Source: Sphingomonas ginsenosidimutans (GTDB taxonomy: Bacteria > Pseudomonadota > Alphaproteobacteria > Sphingomonadales > Sphingomonadaceae). Taken from it: DNA of 64,000 nt. Positions 48,917 through 57,550 of the stretch are shown here, one piece after another (the stretch's first letter is position 1; each line of letters opens with the position of its first letter). Location: positions 310,001 through 374,000 of the forward strand of contig NZ_NWVD01000001.1 in the NCBI RefSeq assembly GCF_002374835.1, written 5' to 3'. Below the pieces are notes generated by a model. The model saw only the letters and a program-made list of their open reading frames with translations. It was not told where the DNA came from and made no database searches. The position numbers and the translations under genes were made by a program.

Positions 48917-50541
48917 CAGGCGTCCTGCTGCTCCTCATCGGCCGTTTCGCCCGCCGGTTCCTCCCCCGGCTCGTCGTCGAACCAGTGCGCGCGCGCGGCC
49001 ATGATGATCTCGTTGCCCTGCTCCTCGGTCAGGCCGTACTCGCCCAGCACGCCGCCCTTGTGCTCGGGACGCTTCGGGGCGTCCTCGTTGCGACGGCGCG
49101 GTTCGACGCGCTTCTTCTCGATCAGCTCGTCGGTCGCCAGGTCGGCCAGATCGTCGAGCGTCTTGATCCCGGCCTTGCCCAGCGTGACCAGCATCGCCTC
49201 GGTCAGATATGGCAGCTCGGCCAGCGCATCCTCGACGCCCAGCGCCTGCCGCTCCTCGCGGTTGGCCTGTTCGCGGCGATCGAGCGCTTCCTGCGCACGG
49301 CTCTGCAGCTCCTGCGCCAGATCCTCGTCGAAGCCCTCGATGCCCGCCAGTTCGTCCAGCTCGACATAGGCGACCTCTTCCAGCGCGCCGAAGCCCTCGG
49401 CGACCAGCAGCTGCGCCAGCGTCTCGTCGACGTCCAGCTCGTTCTGGAACGTCTCGGAATTCTTGACGAACTCCTGCTGGCGCTTCTCGCTGGCGTCGGT
49501 TTCGGTCAGGATGTCGATCGCCTTGGCGGTCAGCTGGCTGGCGAGGCGCACATTCTGACCACGGCGCCCGATCGCCAGCGACAGCTGGTCGTCGGGGACG
49601 ACCACCTCGATCCGGTCCTCTTCCTCGTCAATCACCACGCGCGCGACGTTGGCGGGCTGCAGCGCGTTGACGACGAAGGTCGCGGTGTCGGGCGACCACG
49701 GGATGATGTCGATCTTCTCGCCCTGCATTTCCTGCACGACGGCTTGGACGCGGCTGCCCTTCATGCCGACGCACGCGCCGACCGGGTCGATCGACGAATC
49801 GTGGCTGATGACGCCGATCTTGGCGCGGCTGCCCGGATCGCGGGCGGCGGCCTTGATCTCGATGATGCCGTCGTAGATCTCGGGCACTTCCTGCGCGAAC
49901 AGCTTCTTCATGAAGTCGGGATGCGCGCGCGACAGGAAGATCTGCGGCCCGCGGTTCTCGCGCACCACCTTCAGGATCAGGCTGCGGATGCGGTCGTTGA
50001 CGCGCACCACCTCGCGCGGGATCTGCGCGTCGCGGCGGATCACGCCCTCGGCACGGCCCAGGTCGACGACGATGTGGCCGAACTCGACGCGCTTGACGAC
50101 GCCGGTGATGATCTCGCCCGCGCGGTCCTTGAATTCCTCATACTGGCGCTCGCGCTCGGCGTCGCGGACCTTCTGGAAGATGGTCTGCTTGGCGGCCTGC
50201 GCCTGGATGCGGCCGAATTCTATCGGCGGCAGCGGATCGACCAGATAGTCGCCCACCGCGGCGCCGGCCTGCAGCTTCTGCGCGCCCTTGACGTCGACCT
50301 GCTTGTAGATGTCGTCGACTTCCTCGACCACCTCGACGACGCGCCACAGCCGCAGGTCGCCGTTGTTCGGGTCCAGCTTGGCGCGGATGTCCATTTCCTG
50401 GCCGTAGCGCGTGCGCGCGGCGCGCTGGATCGCGTCCTCCATCGCCTCGATGACGATCGCCTTGTCGATCATCTTCTCCGACGCGACCGAATTGGCGATC
50501 GCGATCAGCTCCGCACGGTTGGCGGTGACGCCGGTGGCCAT
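48916..50541 (-). CDS. nusA: Transcription termination/antitermination protein NusA
   Basis: 541-residue NusA. The N-terminal RNA-polymerase-binding domain (ANSVASEKMIDKAIVIEAME) is followed by S1 (GEIITGVVKRVEFGHIVVDL), KH1/KH2 (DPVGACVGMKGSRVQAVVQE; AIGRRGQNVRLASQLTAKAI) and two C-terminal acidic helix-hairpin-helix repeats ending in a Glu-rich tail. The C-terminal repeats are the proteobacterial form. The ATG overlaps the rimP stop by one base. Standard operon position. Confidence 0.97.
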   Translation of the reverse strand: MATGVTANRAELIAIANSVASEKMIDKAIVIEAMEDAIQRAARTRYGQEMDIRAKLDPNNGDLRLWRVVEVVEEVDDIYKQVDVKGAQKLQAGAAVGDYLVDPLPPIEFGRIQAQAAKQTIFQKVRDAERERQYEEFKDRAGEIITGVVKRVEFGHIVVDLGRAEGVIRRDAQIPREVVRVNDRIRSLILKVVRENRGPQIFLSRAHPDFMKKLFAQEVPEIYDGIIEIKAAARDPGSRAKIGVISHDSSIDPVGACVGMKGSRVQAVVQEMQGEKIDIIPWSPDTATFVVNALQPANVARVVIDEEEDRIEVVVPDDQLSLAIGRRGQNVRLASQLTAKAIDILTETDASEKRQQEFVKNSETFQNELDVDETLAQLLVAEGFGALEEVAYVELDELAGIEGFDEDLAQELQSRAQEALDRREQANREERQALGVEDALAELPYLTEAMLVTLGKAGIKTLDDLADLATDELIEKKRVEPRRRNEDAPKRPEHKGGVLGEYGLTEEQGNEIIMAARAHWFDDEPGEEPAGETADEEQQDA

Positions 50542-51119
50542 CAGTGGGTTTCCTCTGCTTCGTCCGTCGTGGCGGACGTGTCCAAAATCTCTTCGTCGGC
50601 GCCGTCCATCGACAGCGGCACCGTGGCAGCGATCAGCCGGTCGGTCAGCACCAGTTTGGCATCGGCGATCAGCGCGAACGGCGCGTGCGCGACCTCGCCG
50701 GTGCGCGGGTGGCGGATCGCGATCAGGCCGTCGGCGTCGATCCCCTCCAACTCGCCCTTGAACTGCTTCTGCCCGTCGACCGCCTCGGTCAAGACGATCC
50801 GCGCCTCATGCCCGGTCCAGTCGGCGAAGTCCTGGCGGCGCGTCAGCGGGCGGTCGATCCCCGGCGACGACACTTCCAGCCGGTACGCACCCTCGATCGG
50901 GTCGCGGCCCTCGGCCTCCATCGCGTCGAGCAGGTCGGACAGCCGCCGCGACAGATTGGCGCAATCGTCGATCGTCAGCTGGCGCGTGTCGGGCCGTTCG
51001 GCCATCACCTGCAGTGTGCGTTCGTCGTCCTTCCCGAACAATCGGACGCGCACCAGCGCGAAGCCGAGCGCCTGCGCCTCCGGCTCGATCAGACGGGTGA
51101 GGGTGTCGATATCGTTCAA
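50541..51119 (-). CDS. rimP: Ribosome maturation factor RimP
   Basis: About 192-residue RimP for 30S maturation. Conserved phrases are LIEPEAQALGFALVRVRLFG, DDCANLSRRLSDLLDAME and YRLEVSSPGIDRPLTRRQDF. No ATG gives a sensible start; TTG 51119 (NDIDTLTRLIEPE) follows GGAAGG at 5 nt and gives the family-length N-terminus. The frame is open further up to 51266 but that part is not RimP-like. The C-terminus has an extra acidic tail. First gene of the operon, with a good promoter upstream. Confidence 0.9.
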   Translation of the reverse strand: MNDIDTLTRLIEPEAQALGFALVRVRLFGKDDERTLQVMAERPDTRQLTIDDCANLSRRLSDLLDAMEAEGRDPIEGAYRLEVSSPGIDRPLTRRQDFADWTGHEARIVLTEAVDGQKQFKGELEGIDADGLIAIRHPRTGEVAHAPFALIADAKLVLTDRLIAATVPLSMDGADEEILDTSATTDEAEETH

Positions 51120-51205
51120 GCGGACCTTCCGGACATGCGTTTTTCGCCGCCGCGGAGCGAACCCCGCAGCCCCTTGCACCTCGCGATGTAAGAGAAAGCA
51201 CGGGC

Positions 51206-51234
51206 GATATAGCCGTGTTGCGCCGCCGCCGCAA
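51206..51234 (-). promoter_or_regulatory. Candidate promoter of the rimP-nusA-infB operon
   Basis: On the minus strand TTGCGG (51229-51234) and TATATC (51206-51211) are spaced exactly 17 nt, about 87 nt upstream of the rimP start. It is the best sigma-70-like match noted in the window and lies in the divergent gap to the sugar dehydrogenase gene. Confidence 0.5.
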
Positions 51235-51310
51235 GCCTTCTGGCGGAACCAAGCCGCCGCTGTCATCTTTGAGCCATATCGTATCGCCGCGTCGAGGGAG
51301 TGTGCCGCCG

Positions 51311-52465
51311 ATGATCCGCCCGCTGATGTTCACCGCCCTGCTCGCCGCCTCGACCGCCTGCACCGGGGAGGAGGCGAACGGCCCGGCCCCGGCGCCCACC
51401 GCCACGCCGTCGCCCGCCGCCAGCGCCACGCCCGCCGGCGGGTTCGCGACGACCGCGGTCGCGCAGTTCGATTCGCCCTGGGCGATCGCCTTCCTTCCCG
51501 ATGCGCGCATCCTGGTGACGCAGAAGGACGGGCAGATGTTGCTGGTGTCCGCCGACGGCCGCCAGCGCCGCACGATCGCGACGCTGCCGGTCAGCTCGGC
51601 GGGGCAGGGGGCGTTGATGGACGTCGTCCCCGCGCCCGATTTCGCGCGGTCGCGGCGGGTCTATTTCAGCTATTCGGCGGCCGGCGACGGTGGCAAGGGC
51701 GTGGTGCTGGCACGCGGCGTGCTGGACGACGCGCCCGGTGCGGAGCGGCTGCGCTCGATCGAGGCGCTGTACCGCGCCACGCCGCTGGTCGACGGCGACG
51801 GGCATTTTTCCGGCCGGATCGCCTTTTCGCCGGACGGGCAATATCTGTTCTTCACTGCCGGCGACCGGCAGAAATTCACCCCCGCGCAGGACAAGGACGC
51901 ATCGCTGGGCAAGGTGCTGCGCCTGACGCCCGACGGGAAGCCCGCCGCGGGCAACCCGCTGGCGGCGCAGGGTTTCCTGCCGGAGGTGTGGAGCTACGGG
52001 CACCGCAACCTGCTGGGCATCGCGTTCGATGCGCAGGGCAATCTGTGGGAACAGGAAATGGGGCCGCAGGGCGGGGACGAGCTGAACCTGATCCTGCCGG
52101 GGCGCAATTACGGCTGGCCCAACGTGTCGAACGGATCGCATTACGACGGGCGCGACATCCCCGATCACGCGCCCGGCGATGGCTATGAAGCGCCGAAGGT
52201 GTGGTGGAATCCGGTGATCTCGCCCGGCGGGCTGATGATCTATTCGGGCAAGCTGTTCCCGCAATGGGCGGGCGACGCCTTCATCGGCGGCCTGTCGTCG
52301 CAATCGCTGGTCCGCGTCGACCTGAACGGCACGCAGGCGACCAAGGGCGATCAATGGCCGATGGGCGCGCGCATCCGCGACGTGGCGGAAGGTCCGGACG
52401 GCGCGATCTGGGTGATCGAGGATGGCGCCAAGGGGCGGTTGCTGAAACTGACGCCGCGGGCGTGA
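51311..52465 (+). CDS. PQQ-dependent sugar dehydrogenase (soluble GDH/Asd-like), lipoprotein
   Basis: 384-residue six-bladed propeller of the glucose/sorbosone dehydrogenase family. ATG 51311 gives a lipoprotein-like signal with Cys17 (LLAASTAC), then a Pro/Ala-rich linker. Typical phrases are LDSPWAIAFLP-like (FDSPWAIAFLPDARILVTQK), GHFSGRIAFSPDGQYLFFTA, GDRQ, VWSYGHRNLLGIAFD, EQEMGPQGGDELNLILPGRN and YGWPNVS. The catalytic His is probably that in DGDGHFSGR. It oxidises an aldose or other sugar outside the inner membrane with PQQ; PQQ synthesis genes are not in the window. Confidence 0.9.
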   Translation: MIRPLMFTALLAASTACTGEEANGPAPAPTATPSPAASATPAGGFATTAVAQFDSPWAIAFLPDARILVTQKDGQMLLVSADGRQRRTIATLPVSSAGQGALMDVVPAPDFARSRRVYFSYSAAGDGGKGVVLARGVLDDAPGAERLRSIEALYRATPLVDGDGHFSGRIAFSPDGQYLFFTAGDRQKFTPAQDKDASLGKVLRLTPDGKPAAGNPLAAQGFLPEVWSYGHRNLLGIAFDAQGNLWEQEMGPQGGDELNLILPGRNYGWPNVSNGSHYDGRDIPDHAPGDGYEAPKVWWNPVISPGGLMIYSGKLFPQWAGDAFIGGLSSQSLVRVDLNGTQATKGDQWPMGARIRDVAEGPDGAIWVIEDGAKGRLLKLTPRA

Positions 52466-52476
52466 TCCAACTCATC

Positions 52477-52555
52477 GTCATCCGGCGGAGGCCGGGATTT
52501 CGCTGTGAGGTTCGGAACGCCCGCCGCGAAAGGCCCCAGCCTTCGCTGGGGCGAC
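52477..52555. repeat. Family A palindromic repeat, 79 bp
   Basis: Left arm GTCATCCGGCGGAGGCCGGG, right arm CCCCAGCCTTCGCTGGGGCG followed by AC. It lies between the convergent sugar dehydrogenase and thioesterase gene ends. The left arm lacks one C relative to other copies. Confidence 0.75.
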
Positions 52556-52587
52556 GTGGGGGAAGGCGGGGTGTGTGAAGACCGACG

Positions 52588-52932
52588 TTACCCCGCCCGC
52601 ACCATCACCTCGTCCAACCGCGCGCGGAAATCCGCCGGTATGCCTCCCTGGGCCGGATGCGTCATCACCAGCGTCGTGTCGCAGGTCGCGATCGCGCGAC
52701 CGTGCTGGTGCATCACCGCCGCCACGTCCCATGAGCGGTTGCCGATCCGCGTGACGCCGGTCGCGATCTCGACGTCATCGGGATAGCTGCCCTCGGCCAA
52801 GTAATTGACCTCGTTGCGTGCGACGACGGCGCGCAGCCCGTCCGCCCGGTCCATACGCCCCAGCGCGCGATTGAAACGGACGCGCGCATCCTCGAACAGC
52901 GCGGCGAAGGCGACGTTGTTGATATGCCCCAT
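52588..52932 (-). CDS. Hotdog acyl-CoA thioesterase (4HBT), apparently frameshifted at the 5' end
   Basis: 114 codons from ATG 52932 encode most of a 4HBT hotdog domain (MGHINNVAFAALFEDARVRF ... NYLAEGSYPDDVEI ... TLVMTHPAQG). The family N-terminus is visible just upstream in the same frame as VRIVIPTRFQDLDA, but that frame has no start codon. A good start (ATG 53018, MARPSPERLLLASYP) lies in another frame, and joining the two near 52971-52976 would give a normal protein. One base seems missing. The ATG 52932 product would lack the catalytic Asp of the DxDxxGH motif, so it is probably inactive unless this is a sequence error. Confidence 0.7.
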   Translation of the reverse strand: MGHINNVAFAALFEDARVRFNRALGRMDRADGLRAVVARNEVNYLAEGSYPDDVEIATGVTRIGNRSWDVAAVMHQHGRAIATCDTTLVMTHPAQGGIPADFRARLDEVMVRAG

Positions 52933-53063
52933 CGCGTCCAGGTCCTGGAACCGCGTTGGGATGACGATGCGGACGGATAGCTGGCGAGCAGCAGCCGCTC
53001 GGGCGATGGCCTTGCCATATGTAAGGTGGCCGGGCGCCGCGACGCGCCGCCCGGCTCCGCCGA

Positions 53064-53849
53064 TCAGCGCGGCGCCATGCGGATCGCGCCGTCGAGGCGA
53101 ACGTCCTCGCCGTTGAAATAGCCGTTCTCGATCATCGTCAGCGCCAGGCCGGCATATTCCTCCGGATTGCCCAGCCGCTTCGGGAAGGGCACCTGCGCAC
53201 CCAGCGCATCCTTCACGTTCTGCGGCGCGGCGGCCAGCAGCGGCGTGTTGAAGATGCCCGGCAGGATCGTGTTGACGCGGATGTTCTCGCTCATCAGGTC
53301 GCGCGCGATCGGCAGGGTCATGCCGACGACGCCGCCCTTCGACGCCGAATAGGCTGCCTGGCCGATCTGACCGTCCTCCGCCGCCACCGACGCGGTGTTG
53401 ACGATCGCGCCGCGGTCGCCGTCTTCCAGCGGCGGCAGCGTCATCATCCCCGCCGCCGACTTGGCGATGCAGCGGAACGTGCCGACAAGGTTGATCTGGA
53501 TGATCATGTTGAATGCATCGAGCGGGAAATGCTTGATGCTGCCGTCTTCCTTGCTGCGGCTGGCGGTCTTGATCGCGTTGCCGGTGCCGGCGCAGTTCAC
53601 CAGGATGCGCTCCTGCCCGATCGCGGCGCGCGCCTTTTCGAAGCCGGCGTCGACCGACGCCTCGTCGGTGACGTTCACCTTGCAGAATACGCCGCCCAGC
53701 TCGGCGGCCAGCGCCTCGCCCTTTTCCTCGTTCAGGTCGAACAGCGCGACCTTCACGCCCTTCGCCGCCAGCACGCGCGCGGTCGCCGCGCCCAGGCCGG
53801 ACGCGCCGCCGGTGATGACGGCCGAAATGCTGTTGTCGAGTTTCATCAA
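53064..53849 (-). CDS. Short-chain dehydrogenase, 3-hydroxyacyl-CoA dehydrogenase (HSD10)-like
   Basis: 261-residue classical SDR. The NAD-binding motif is AVITGGASGLGAATARVLAA with Asp after the second strand (VALFDLNEEKG), favouring NAD+. The catalytic Ser and YxxxK lie in VNTASVAAEDGQIGQAAYSA then SKGG. An insertion around residues 90-125 (TGNAIKTASRSKEDGSIKHF) is typical of HSD10/FadB2-type enzymes acting on short 3-hydroxyacyl-CoA. It sits between a thiolase and a thioesterase on one strand, consistent with short-chain or branched acyl-CoA oxidation. Start could be the second Met (53846). Confidence 0.9.
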   Translation of the reverse strand: MMKLDNSISAVITGGASGLGAATARVLAAKGVKVALFDLNEEKGEALAAELGGVFCKVNVTDEASVDAGFEKARAAIGQERILVNCAGTGNAIKTASRSKEDGSIKHFPLDAFNMIIQINLVGTFRCIAKSAAGMMTLPPLEDGDRGAIVNTASVAAEDGQIGQAAYSASKGGVVGMTLPIARDLMSENIRVNTILPGIFNTPLLAAAPQNVKDALGAQVPFPKRLGNPEEYAGLALTMIENGYFNGEDVRLDGAIRMAPR

Positions 53850-53870
53850 TCCTGCTCCTCTGAAAATGTC

Positions 53871-53947
53871 GTCATCCCGGCGCAGGCCGGGATCTCACGC
53901 CACCGGCGCGCGCCCGCAGCAGGAGACCCCAGCCTGCGCAGGATGAC
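53871..53947. repeat. Family A palindromic repeat, 77 bp
   Basis: Left arm GTCATCCCGGCGCAGGCCGG, right arm CCCCAGCCTGCGCAGGATGAC (one arm base pair eroded). It fills the space between the thiolase stop and the SDR start, within a probable operon. Confidence 0.75.
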
Positions 53948-53964
53948 GAAGAACCTATCTTGCC

Positions 53965-55164
53965 TTACGCCGCCTTGGCGCCGTCGCCCTGCCAGTCGCA
54001 ATTCTCGATGATCGTGACGTTGGCGACGCCGCCGCCCTCGCACATCGTCTGCAGGCCGTAGCGCCCGCCGCGGCGGCGCAGTTCGTGGACCAGCGTGGCC
54101 ATCAGCTTCGTCCCCGACGCGCCCAGCGGGTGGCCCAGCGCGATCGCGCCGCCGTTGACGTTCAGCTTCTCCGCCTTCGCGCCGGTATGGTGCAGCCATG
54201 CCATCGGCACCGACGCGAACGCCTCGTTCACCTCGTACAGGTCGATATCGTCGATCGACAGGCCGGCACGCTTCAGCGCCTTGTCGGTCGCGAACAGCGG
54301 CTCCTCCAGCATCACCACCGGGTCGCCCGCGGTGACCGTCAGGTTGACGATCTTGGCCAGCGGCTTGAGGTCGTACTTCTTCAGCGCTTCCTCGCTGACG
54401 ATCAGCACCGCCGATGCGCCGTCGCAGATCTGGCTCGACGATGCGGCGGTCAGCACGCCGTCCTCGGTCAGCTTCTTGACGCCCGCCATGCCCTCTGCCG
54501 ATGCGTCGTAGCGGATGCCCTCGTCGGCGACATGCTGTTCGGCGCCCTCGGCGGTCTCGATGTCGATCGGCACGATCTCATCGCGGAACTTGCCGCCCTG
54601 CGTCGCGGCCACCGCCTTGCGGTGCGAGTTGAGCGAGAAATCGTCCAGCGCCTCGCGCGTGAAGCCGTATTTCTTCGCGATCATCTCCGCGCCGGCGAAC
54701 TGGTTGAAGACGATGCCGGGATATTTCTCCTCCAGCCCGGGCGACTTGTTCTTGCCCAGTCCCGCATCGTGGAACAGCTTGAACGTCGATCCCATCGGTA
54801 CGCGCGTCATGCTTTCGACACCGGCGGCGATCACCACGTCCTGCGTCCCGCTCATCACCGCCTGCGCGGCGAACTGCACCGCCTGCTGCGACGAACCGCA
54901 CTGGCGGTCGATCGTGACGGCGGGAACGCTCTGCGGCAGCTTGGACGCCAGCACCGCGTTGCGCCCGACCTGCCCGGCCTGTTCGCCGCCCTGGCTGACG
55001 CAGCCCATCACGACATCCTCGACCGCCTCGGCGGGAATGCCGGACCGGTCGATGACCGCGTCCAGCACCCGCGCCGCCAGATCGACCGGGTGGACCCCCG
55101 CCAGCTTTCCGCCGCGACGCCCGCCGGCCGTGCGTACTGCTTCGACGATATAGGCATCGGCCAT
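53965..55164 (-). CDS. Acetyl-CoA C-acyltransferase (thiolase)
   Basis: 399-residue thiolase. ATG 55164 (MADAYIVEAVRTAGGRRGGK) is the family start; the frame is open far upstream but the extra part is antisense to the nitroreductase gene. Nucleophile Cys89 lies in TIDRQCGSSQQAVQFAAQAV; the second catalytic triad part is NVNGGAIALGHPLGASGTK and LQTMCEGGGVANV. It cleaves 3-ketoacyl-CoA or condenses acetyl-CoA. Paired with the SDR it gives the last two steps of a beta-oxidation-type spiral. The chain length is not readable. Confidence 0.94.
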   Translation of the reverse strand: MADAYIVEAVRTAGGRRGGKLAGVHPVDLAARVLDAVIDRSGIPAEAVEDVVMGCVSQGGEQAGQVGRNAVLASKLPQSVPAVTIDRQCGSSQQAVQFAAQAVMSGTQDVVIAAGVESMTRVPMGSTFKLFHDAGLGKNKSPGLEEKYPGIVFNQFAGAEMIAKKYGFTREALDDFSLNSHRKAVAATQGGKFRDEIVPIDIETAEGAEQHVADEGIRYDASAEGMAGVKKLTEDGVLTAASSSQICDGASAVLIVSEEALKKYDLKPLAKIVNLTVTAGDPVVMLEEPLFATDKALKRAGLSIDDIDLYEVNEAFASVPMAWLHHTGAKAEKLNVNGGAIALGHPLGASGTKLMATLVHELRRRGGRYGLQTMCEGGGVANVTIIENCDWQGDGAKAA

Positions 55165-55168
55165 CTTC

Positions 55169-55241
55169 CGACTCTCCGTAACAACTGTTATCCCGCGTCT
55201 GATCGCGCAGATTGACGCGAACGGCAAGAGGCGGAGAGTCG
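55169..55241. promoter_or_regulatory. Symmetric divergent control region, thiolase/nitroreductase
   Basis: The gap carries a perfect 10-bp inverted repeat CGACTCTCCG (55169-55178) / CGGAGAGTCG (55232-55241) placed at the ribosome-binding positions of both divergent genes, and a perfect palindrome TAACA-AC-TGTTA at 55179-55190. The latter has operator form; no regulator gene adjoins. Confidence 0.45.
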
Positions 55242-55242
55242 A

Positions 55243-55908
55243 ATGGATGTAGCGGACGCAATTCGGGCGCGGCGGTCCGTGCGCGGTTATCTCGATCGGG
55301 CGGTCGATCCGGCGGTGCTCAAGCGGCTGGCGCTGCTGTCGTCGCGCGCGGCGACCGGCGGCAACATCCAGCCGTGGCACATCGATATCGTCCACGGCGA
55401 ATCGATGGCGCGGCTGAAGGGGATCATGGCCGGGAAGATCGAGCGGCGCGAAACCGAGACGCCGGGCTATGACATCTATCCCAAGGAGATGGACGACCGC
55501 TATCGCCAGCGCACTTTCGCGATCGGGGAGGAGATGTACGGCCGACTGGGCATCCCGCGCGAGGATCGCAAGGCGCGCGCGCTGTGGTTCGCGCGCAACT
55601 TCCAGTTCTTCGGCGCGCCGGCGGCCTATTTCGTGACGGTCGACCGCCGCATGGGACCGCCGCAATGGGCGGACCTGGGCATGTACCTGCAGAACCTGAT
55701 GCTGCTGGCGGTCGAGGAAGGGCTGGCGACCTGCCCACAGGAATGCTGGGCGGTCTATCCGCAGACGGTGGAGGCGTTCCTGGAGGTGCCAGCCGAGCGG
55801 ATGCTCTTCTGCGGCGTCGCGATCGGTTACGAGGACACCGACGATCCCGCCAATCTGACCCGGTCGGCGCGCGCGCCGGAGGAGGAATGGCTGCGCATCC
55901 TGGCGTAA
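55243..55908 (+). CDS. Nitroreductase-family FMN oxidoreductase
   Basis: 221-residue nitroreductase-fold flavoprotein. The N-terminal FMN-phosphate motif is AIRARRSVRGYLDR, then LLSSRAATGGNIQPWHIDIV for flavin and dimer contacts; the C-terminal part has MYLQNLMLLAVEEGLATCPQ and CGVAIGYEDTDDPANLTRSA. This matches the NfsA/BluB-like broad family reducing nitro compounds or quinones with NAD(P)H. Actual substrate is unknown. It is divergent from the thiolase gene and about 75 bp before an MFS gene on the same strand. Confidence 0.9.
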   Translation: MDVADAIRARRSVRGYLDRAVDPAVLKRLALLSSRAATGGNIQPWHIDIVHGESMARLKGIMAGKIERRETETPGYDIYPKEMDDRYRQRTFAIGEEMYGRLGIPREDRKARALWFARNFQFFGAPAAYFVTVDRRMGPPQWADLGMYLQNLMLLAVEEGLATCPQECWAVYPQTVEAFLEVPAERMLFCGVAIGYEDTDDPANLTRSARAPEEEWLRILA

Positions 55909-55983
55909 CCCGGGTGGTGCGGGGTTGACGCTGCACCGCACAATGGCCAGCTAAAGCGCGATAACCACCATCGGGAACGCGCC

Positions 55984-57165
55984 ATGGCCACCGCCATCGC
56001 CGACCGGCCCAGCGCGCCGGTCGGCCTCATCCATCTGTCGCTGGCGGTCGGCGGCTTCGCGATCGGGACGACCGAGTTCGCGACGATGAGCCTGTTGCCC
56101 GACATGGCGCGCGACCTTGGCGTCGATGCGCCCACCGCGGGGCACGTCATCAGCGCCTATGCGCTGGGGGTCGTCGTCGGGGCGCCGCTGCTGGCGGTGA
56201 TCGGCGCGAAGATGGCGCGGCGGACGCTGCTGATCGCGCTGATGGCGATGTTCGCGCTCGGCAATGCGCTGTCGGCGGTCGCGCCCGACTATGGCACGAT
56301 GATGGCGTTCCGCTTCCTCAGCGGGCTGCCGCACGGCGCCTATTTCGGGATCGCGACGCTGGTCGCGGCCTCGCTGGTGGAACAACGGCGGCGGACGCAG
56401 GCGGCGGCGCGCGTGCTGCTGGGGCTGACGGTGGCGACGATCGTCGGCGTGCCGCTGGCCAATGCGCTGGGACAGGTGGTCGGCTGGCGATCGTGCTTCG
56501 TGATCGTCGCGGTGCTGGCGGGGCTGACCGCCGCGCTGGTGGCGCTGTTCGCGCCGCGTGACCGCGCCGACGCGGATGCCAGCCCGTTGCGCGAACTGGC
56601 GGCGCTGCGCACGCCGCAGGTGTGGCTGACGCTGGGCGTCGGCGCGATCGGCTTCGGCGGGCTGTTCGCGGTTTATACCTATCTGGCCGATACGATGGCG
56701 GCGGTGACGAAGGTGTCGACCGCGGTCGTGCCGGTCGCGCTGGCGGTGTTCGGCGTGGGGATGACCGCGGGCAACCTGATCGTCCCGCGCTTCGCCGACC
56801 GTGCGCTGCTGCCGACCGCCGCGGGGGTATTGGTGTGGAGCGCGGCGTCGCTGATGCTGTGGCCGTTCGCGGCCGGGCATCTGTGGTCGGTGATCGTCGC
56901 GGTGTTGCTGATTGGGGTCGGCGGATCGCTGGGCAGCGTGTTGCAGACGCGGCTGATGGACGTCGCCGGCGATGCGCAGGGGCTGGCGGCGGCGCTCAAC
57001 CATTCGGCGTTCAACGTCGCCAATGCGCTCGGCCCGTGGCTGGGCGGGATGGCGATCGCCGCCGGCTATGGCTGGACGTCGACCGGCTGGGTCGGCGCGG
57101 CGCTGGCGCTGGGCGGCCTGGCGATGCTGGCGGTATCCTGGGCGGTCGAGCGGCGCGCTACATGA
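55984..57165 (+). CDS. MFS transporter, DHA1-like
   Basis: 393-residue 12-helix major facilitator of the drug:H+ antiporter-1 type. Signature parts are GGFAIGTTEFATMSLLPDMA, LGVDAPTAGHVISAYALGVV and the loop GAKMARRTLLIALMAMFALG; the first-half motif C occurs around VAPDYGTMMAFRFLSGLPHG. Relatives export drugs, arabinose or purine nucleosides (AraJ/NepI-like), so substrate is uncertain. Its stop overlaps the convergent 88-aa gene by 8 bp. Confidence 0.9.
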   Translation: MATAIADRPSAPVGLIHLSLAVGGFAIGTTEFATMSLLPDMARDLGVDAPTAGHVISAYALGVVVGAPLLAVIGAKMARRTLLIALMAMFALGNALSAVAPDYGTMMAFRFLSGLPHGAYFGIATLVAASLVEQRRRTQAAARVLLGLTVATIVGVPLANALGQVVGWRSCFVIVAVLAGLTAALVALFAPRDRADADASPLRELAALRTPQVWLTLGVGAIGFGGLFAVYTYLADTMAAVTKVSTAVVPVALAVFGVGMTAGNLIVPRFADRALLPTAAGVLVWSAASLMLWPFAAGHLWSVIVAVLLIGVGGSLGSVLQTRLMDVAGDAQGLAAALNHSAFNVANALGPWLGGMAIAAGYGWTSTGWVGAALALGGLAMLAVSWAVERRAT

Positions 57166-57424
57166 CGATGCCGGCGGGCCGCGCCTCCTTGATCGCGGCC
57201 AGCACCATCCGCTCCCATATCGCCACGTCGCCCGCCGCGGCCATCGCCTCGCTGGGCGCGCGCAGCGTGTGGAGCACCGCGACCGCATCGTCGCGATAGT
57301 CCTTCCAGGCGGCATCGACCGCCCCGGCGGCGGATTCGGTCTGCCCCTCCGCGTTGGCGCTCAGCCGCTGGCCGGCGAGCACGCGCGCGATGCGTTCGAC
57401 GGCGCTGGTATGGGCGATATCCAT
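57158..57424 (-). CDS. Small hypothetical protein, 88 aa
   Basis: 88-residue acidic/helical protein, family not recognised. Sequence parts are TSAVERIARVLAGQRLSANA, AVDAAWKDYRDDAVAVLHTL and GDVAIWERMVLAAIKEARPA. The ATG at 57424 follows a GGAGAGGAAGGCC site, a good ribosome binding site. It reads away from the glycine riboswitch and converges on the MFS gene. The regular heptad-like helices and clean start suggest a real protein; function unknown. Confidence 0.7.
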   Translation of the reverse strand: MDIAHTSAVERIARVLAGQRLSANAEGQTESAAGAVDAAWKDYRDDAVAVLHTLRAPSEAMAAAGDVAIWERMVLAAIKEARPAGIVM

Positions 57425-57550
57425 GGCCTTCCTCTCCTACGAACCCTGTCGTCTGCAACAACCGGCGGCGCGCGCATCGGCTCCCGATTGACTCACCCGG
57501 CGGGTCGCGTAGAGGCGGTGGCGTCGATGCCGGGCGACCGGCATGGGCAC

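Noticed and set aside
48985-52188. Open frame of 1067 codons on the plus strand
   Set aside because: Runs antisense through nusA and rimP and then in the wrong frame through the sugar dehydrogenase gene.
52713-53018. Separate 101-residue protein starting MARPSPERLL
   Set aside because: Only its first 15 residues are sensible. They are better read as the true N-terminus of the frameshifted thioesterase; the rest is Ser/Arg shadow.
57488-57493. TTGACT as the gcv promoter -35
   Set aside because: No acceptable -10 sequence occurs 16-18 nt later, so no promoter feature was assigned.
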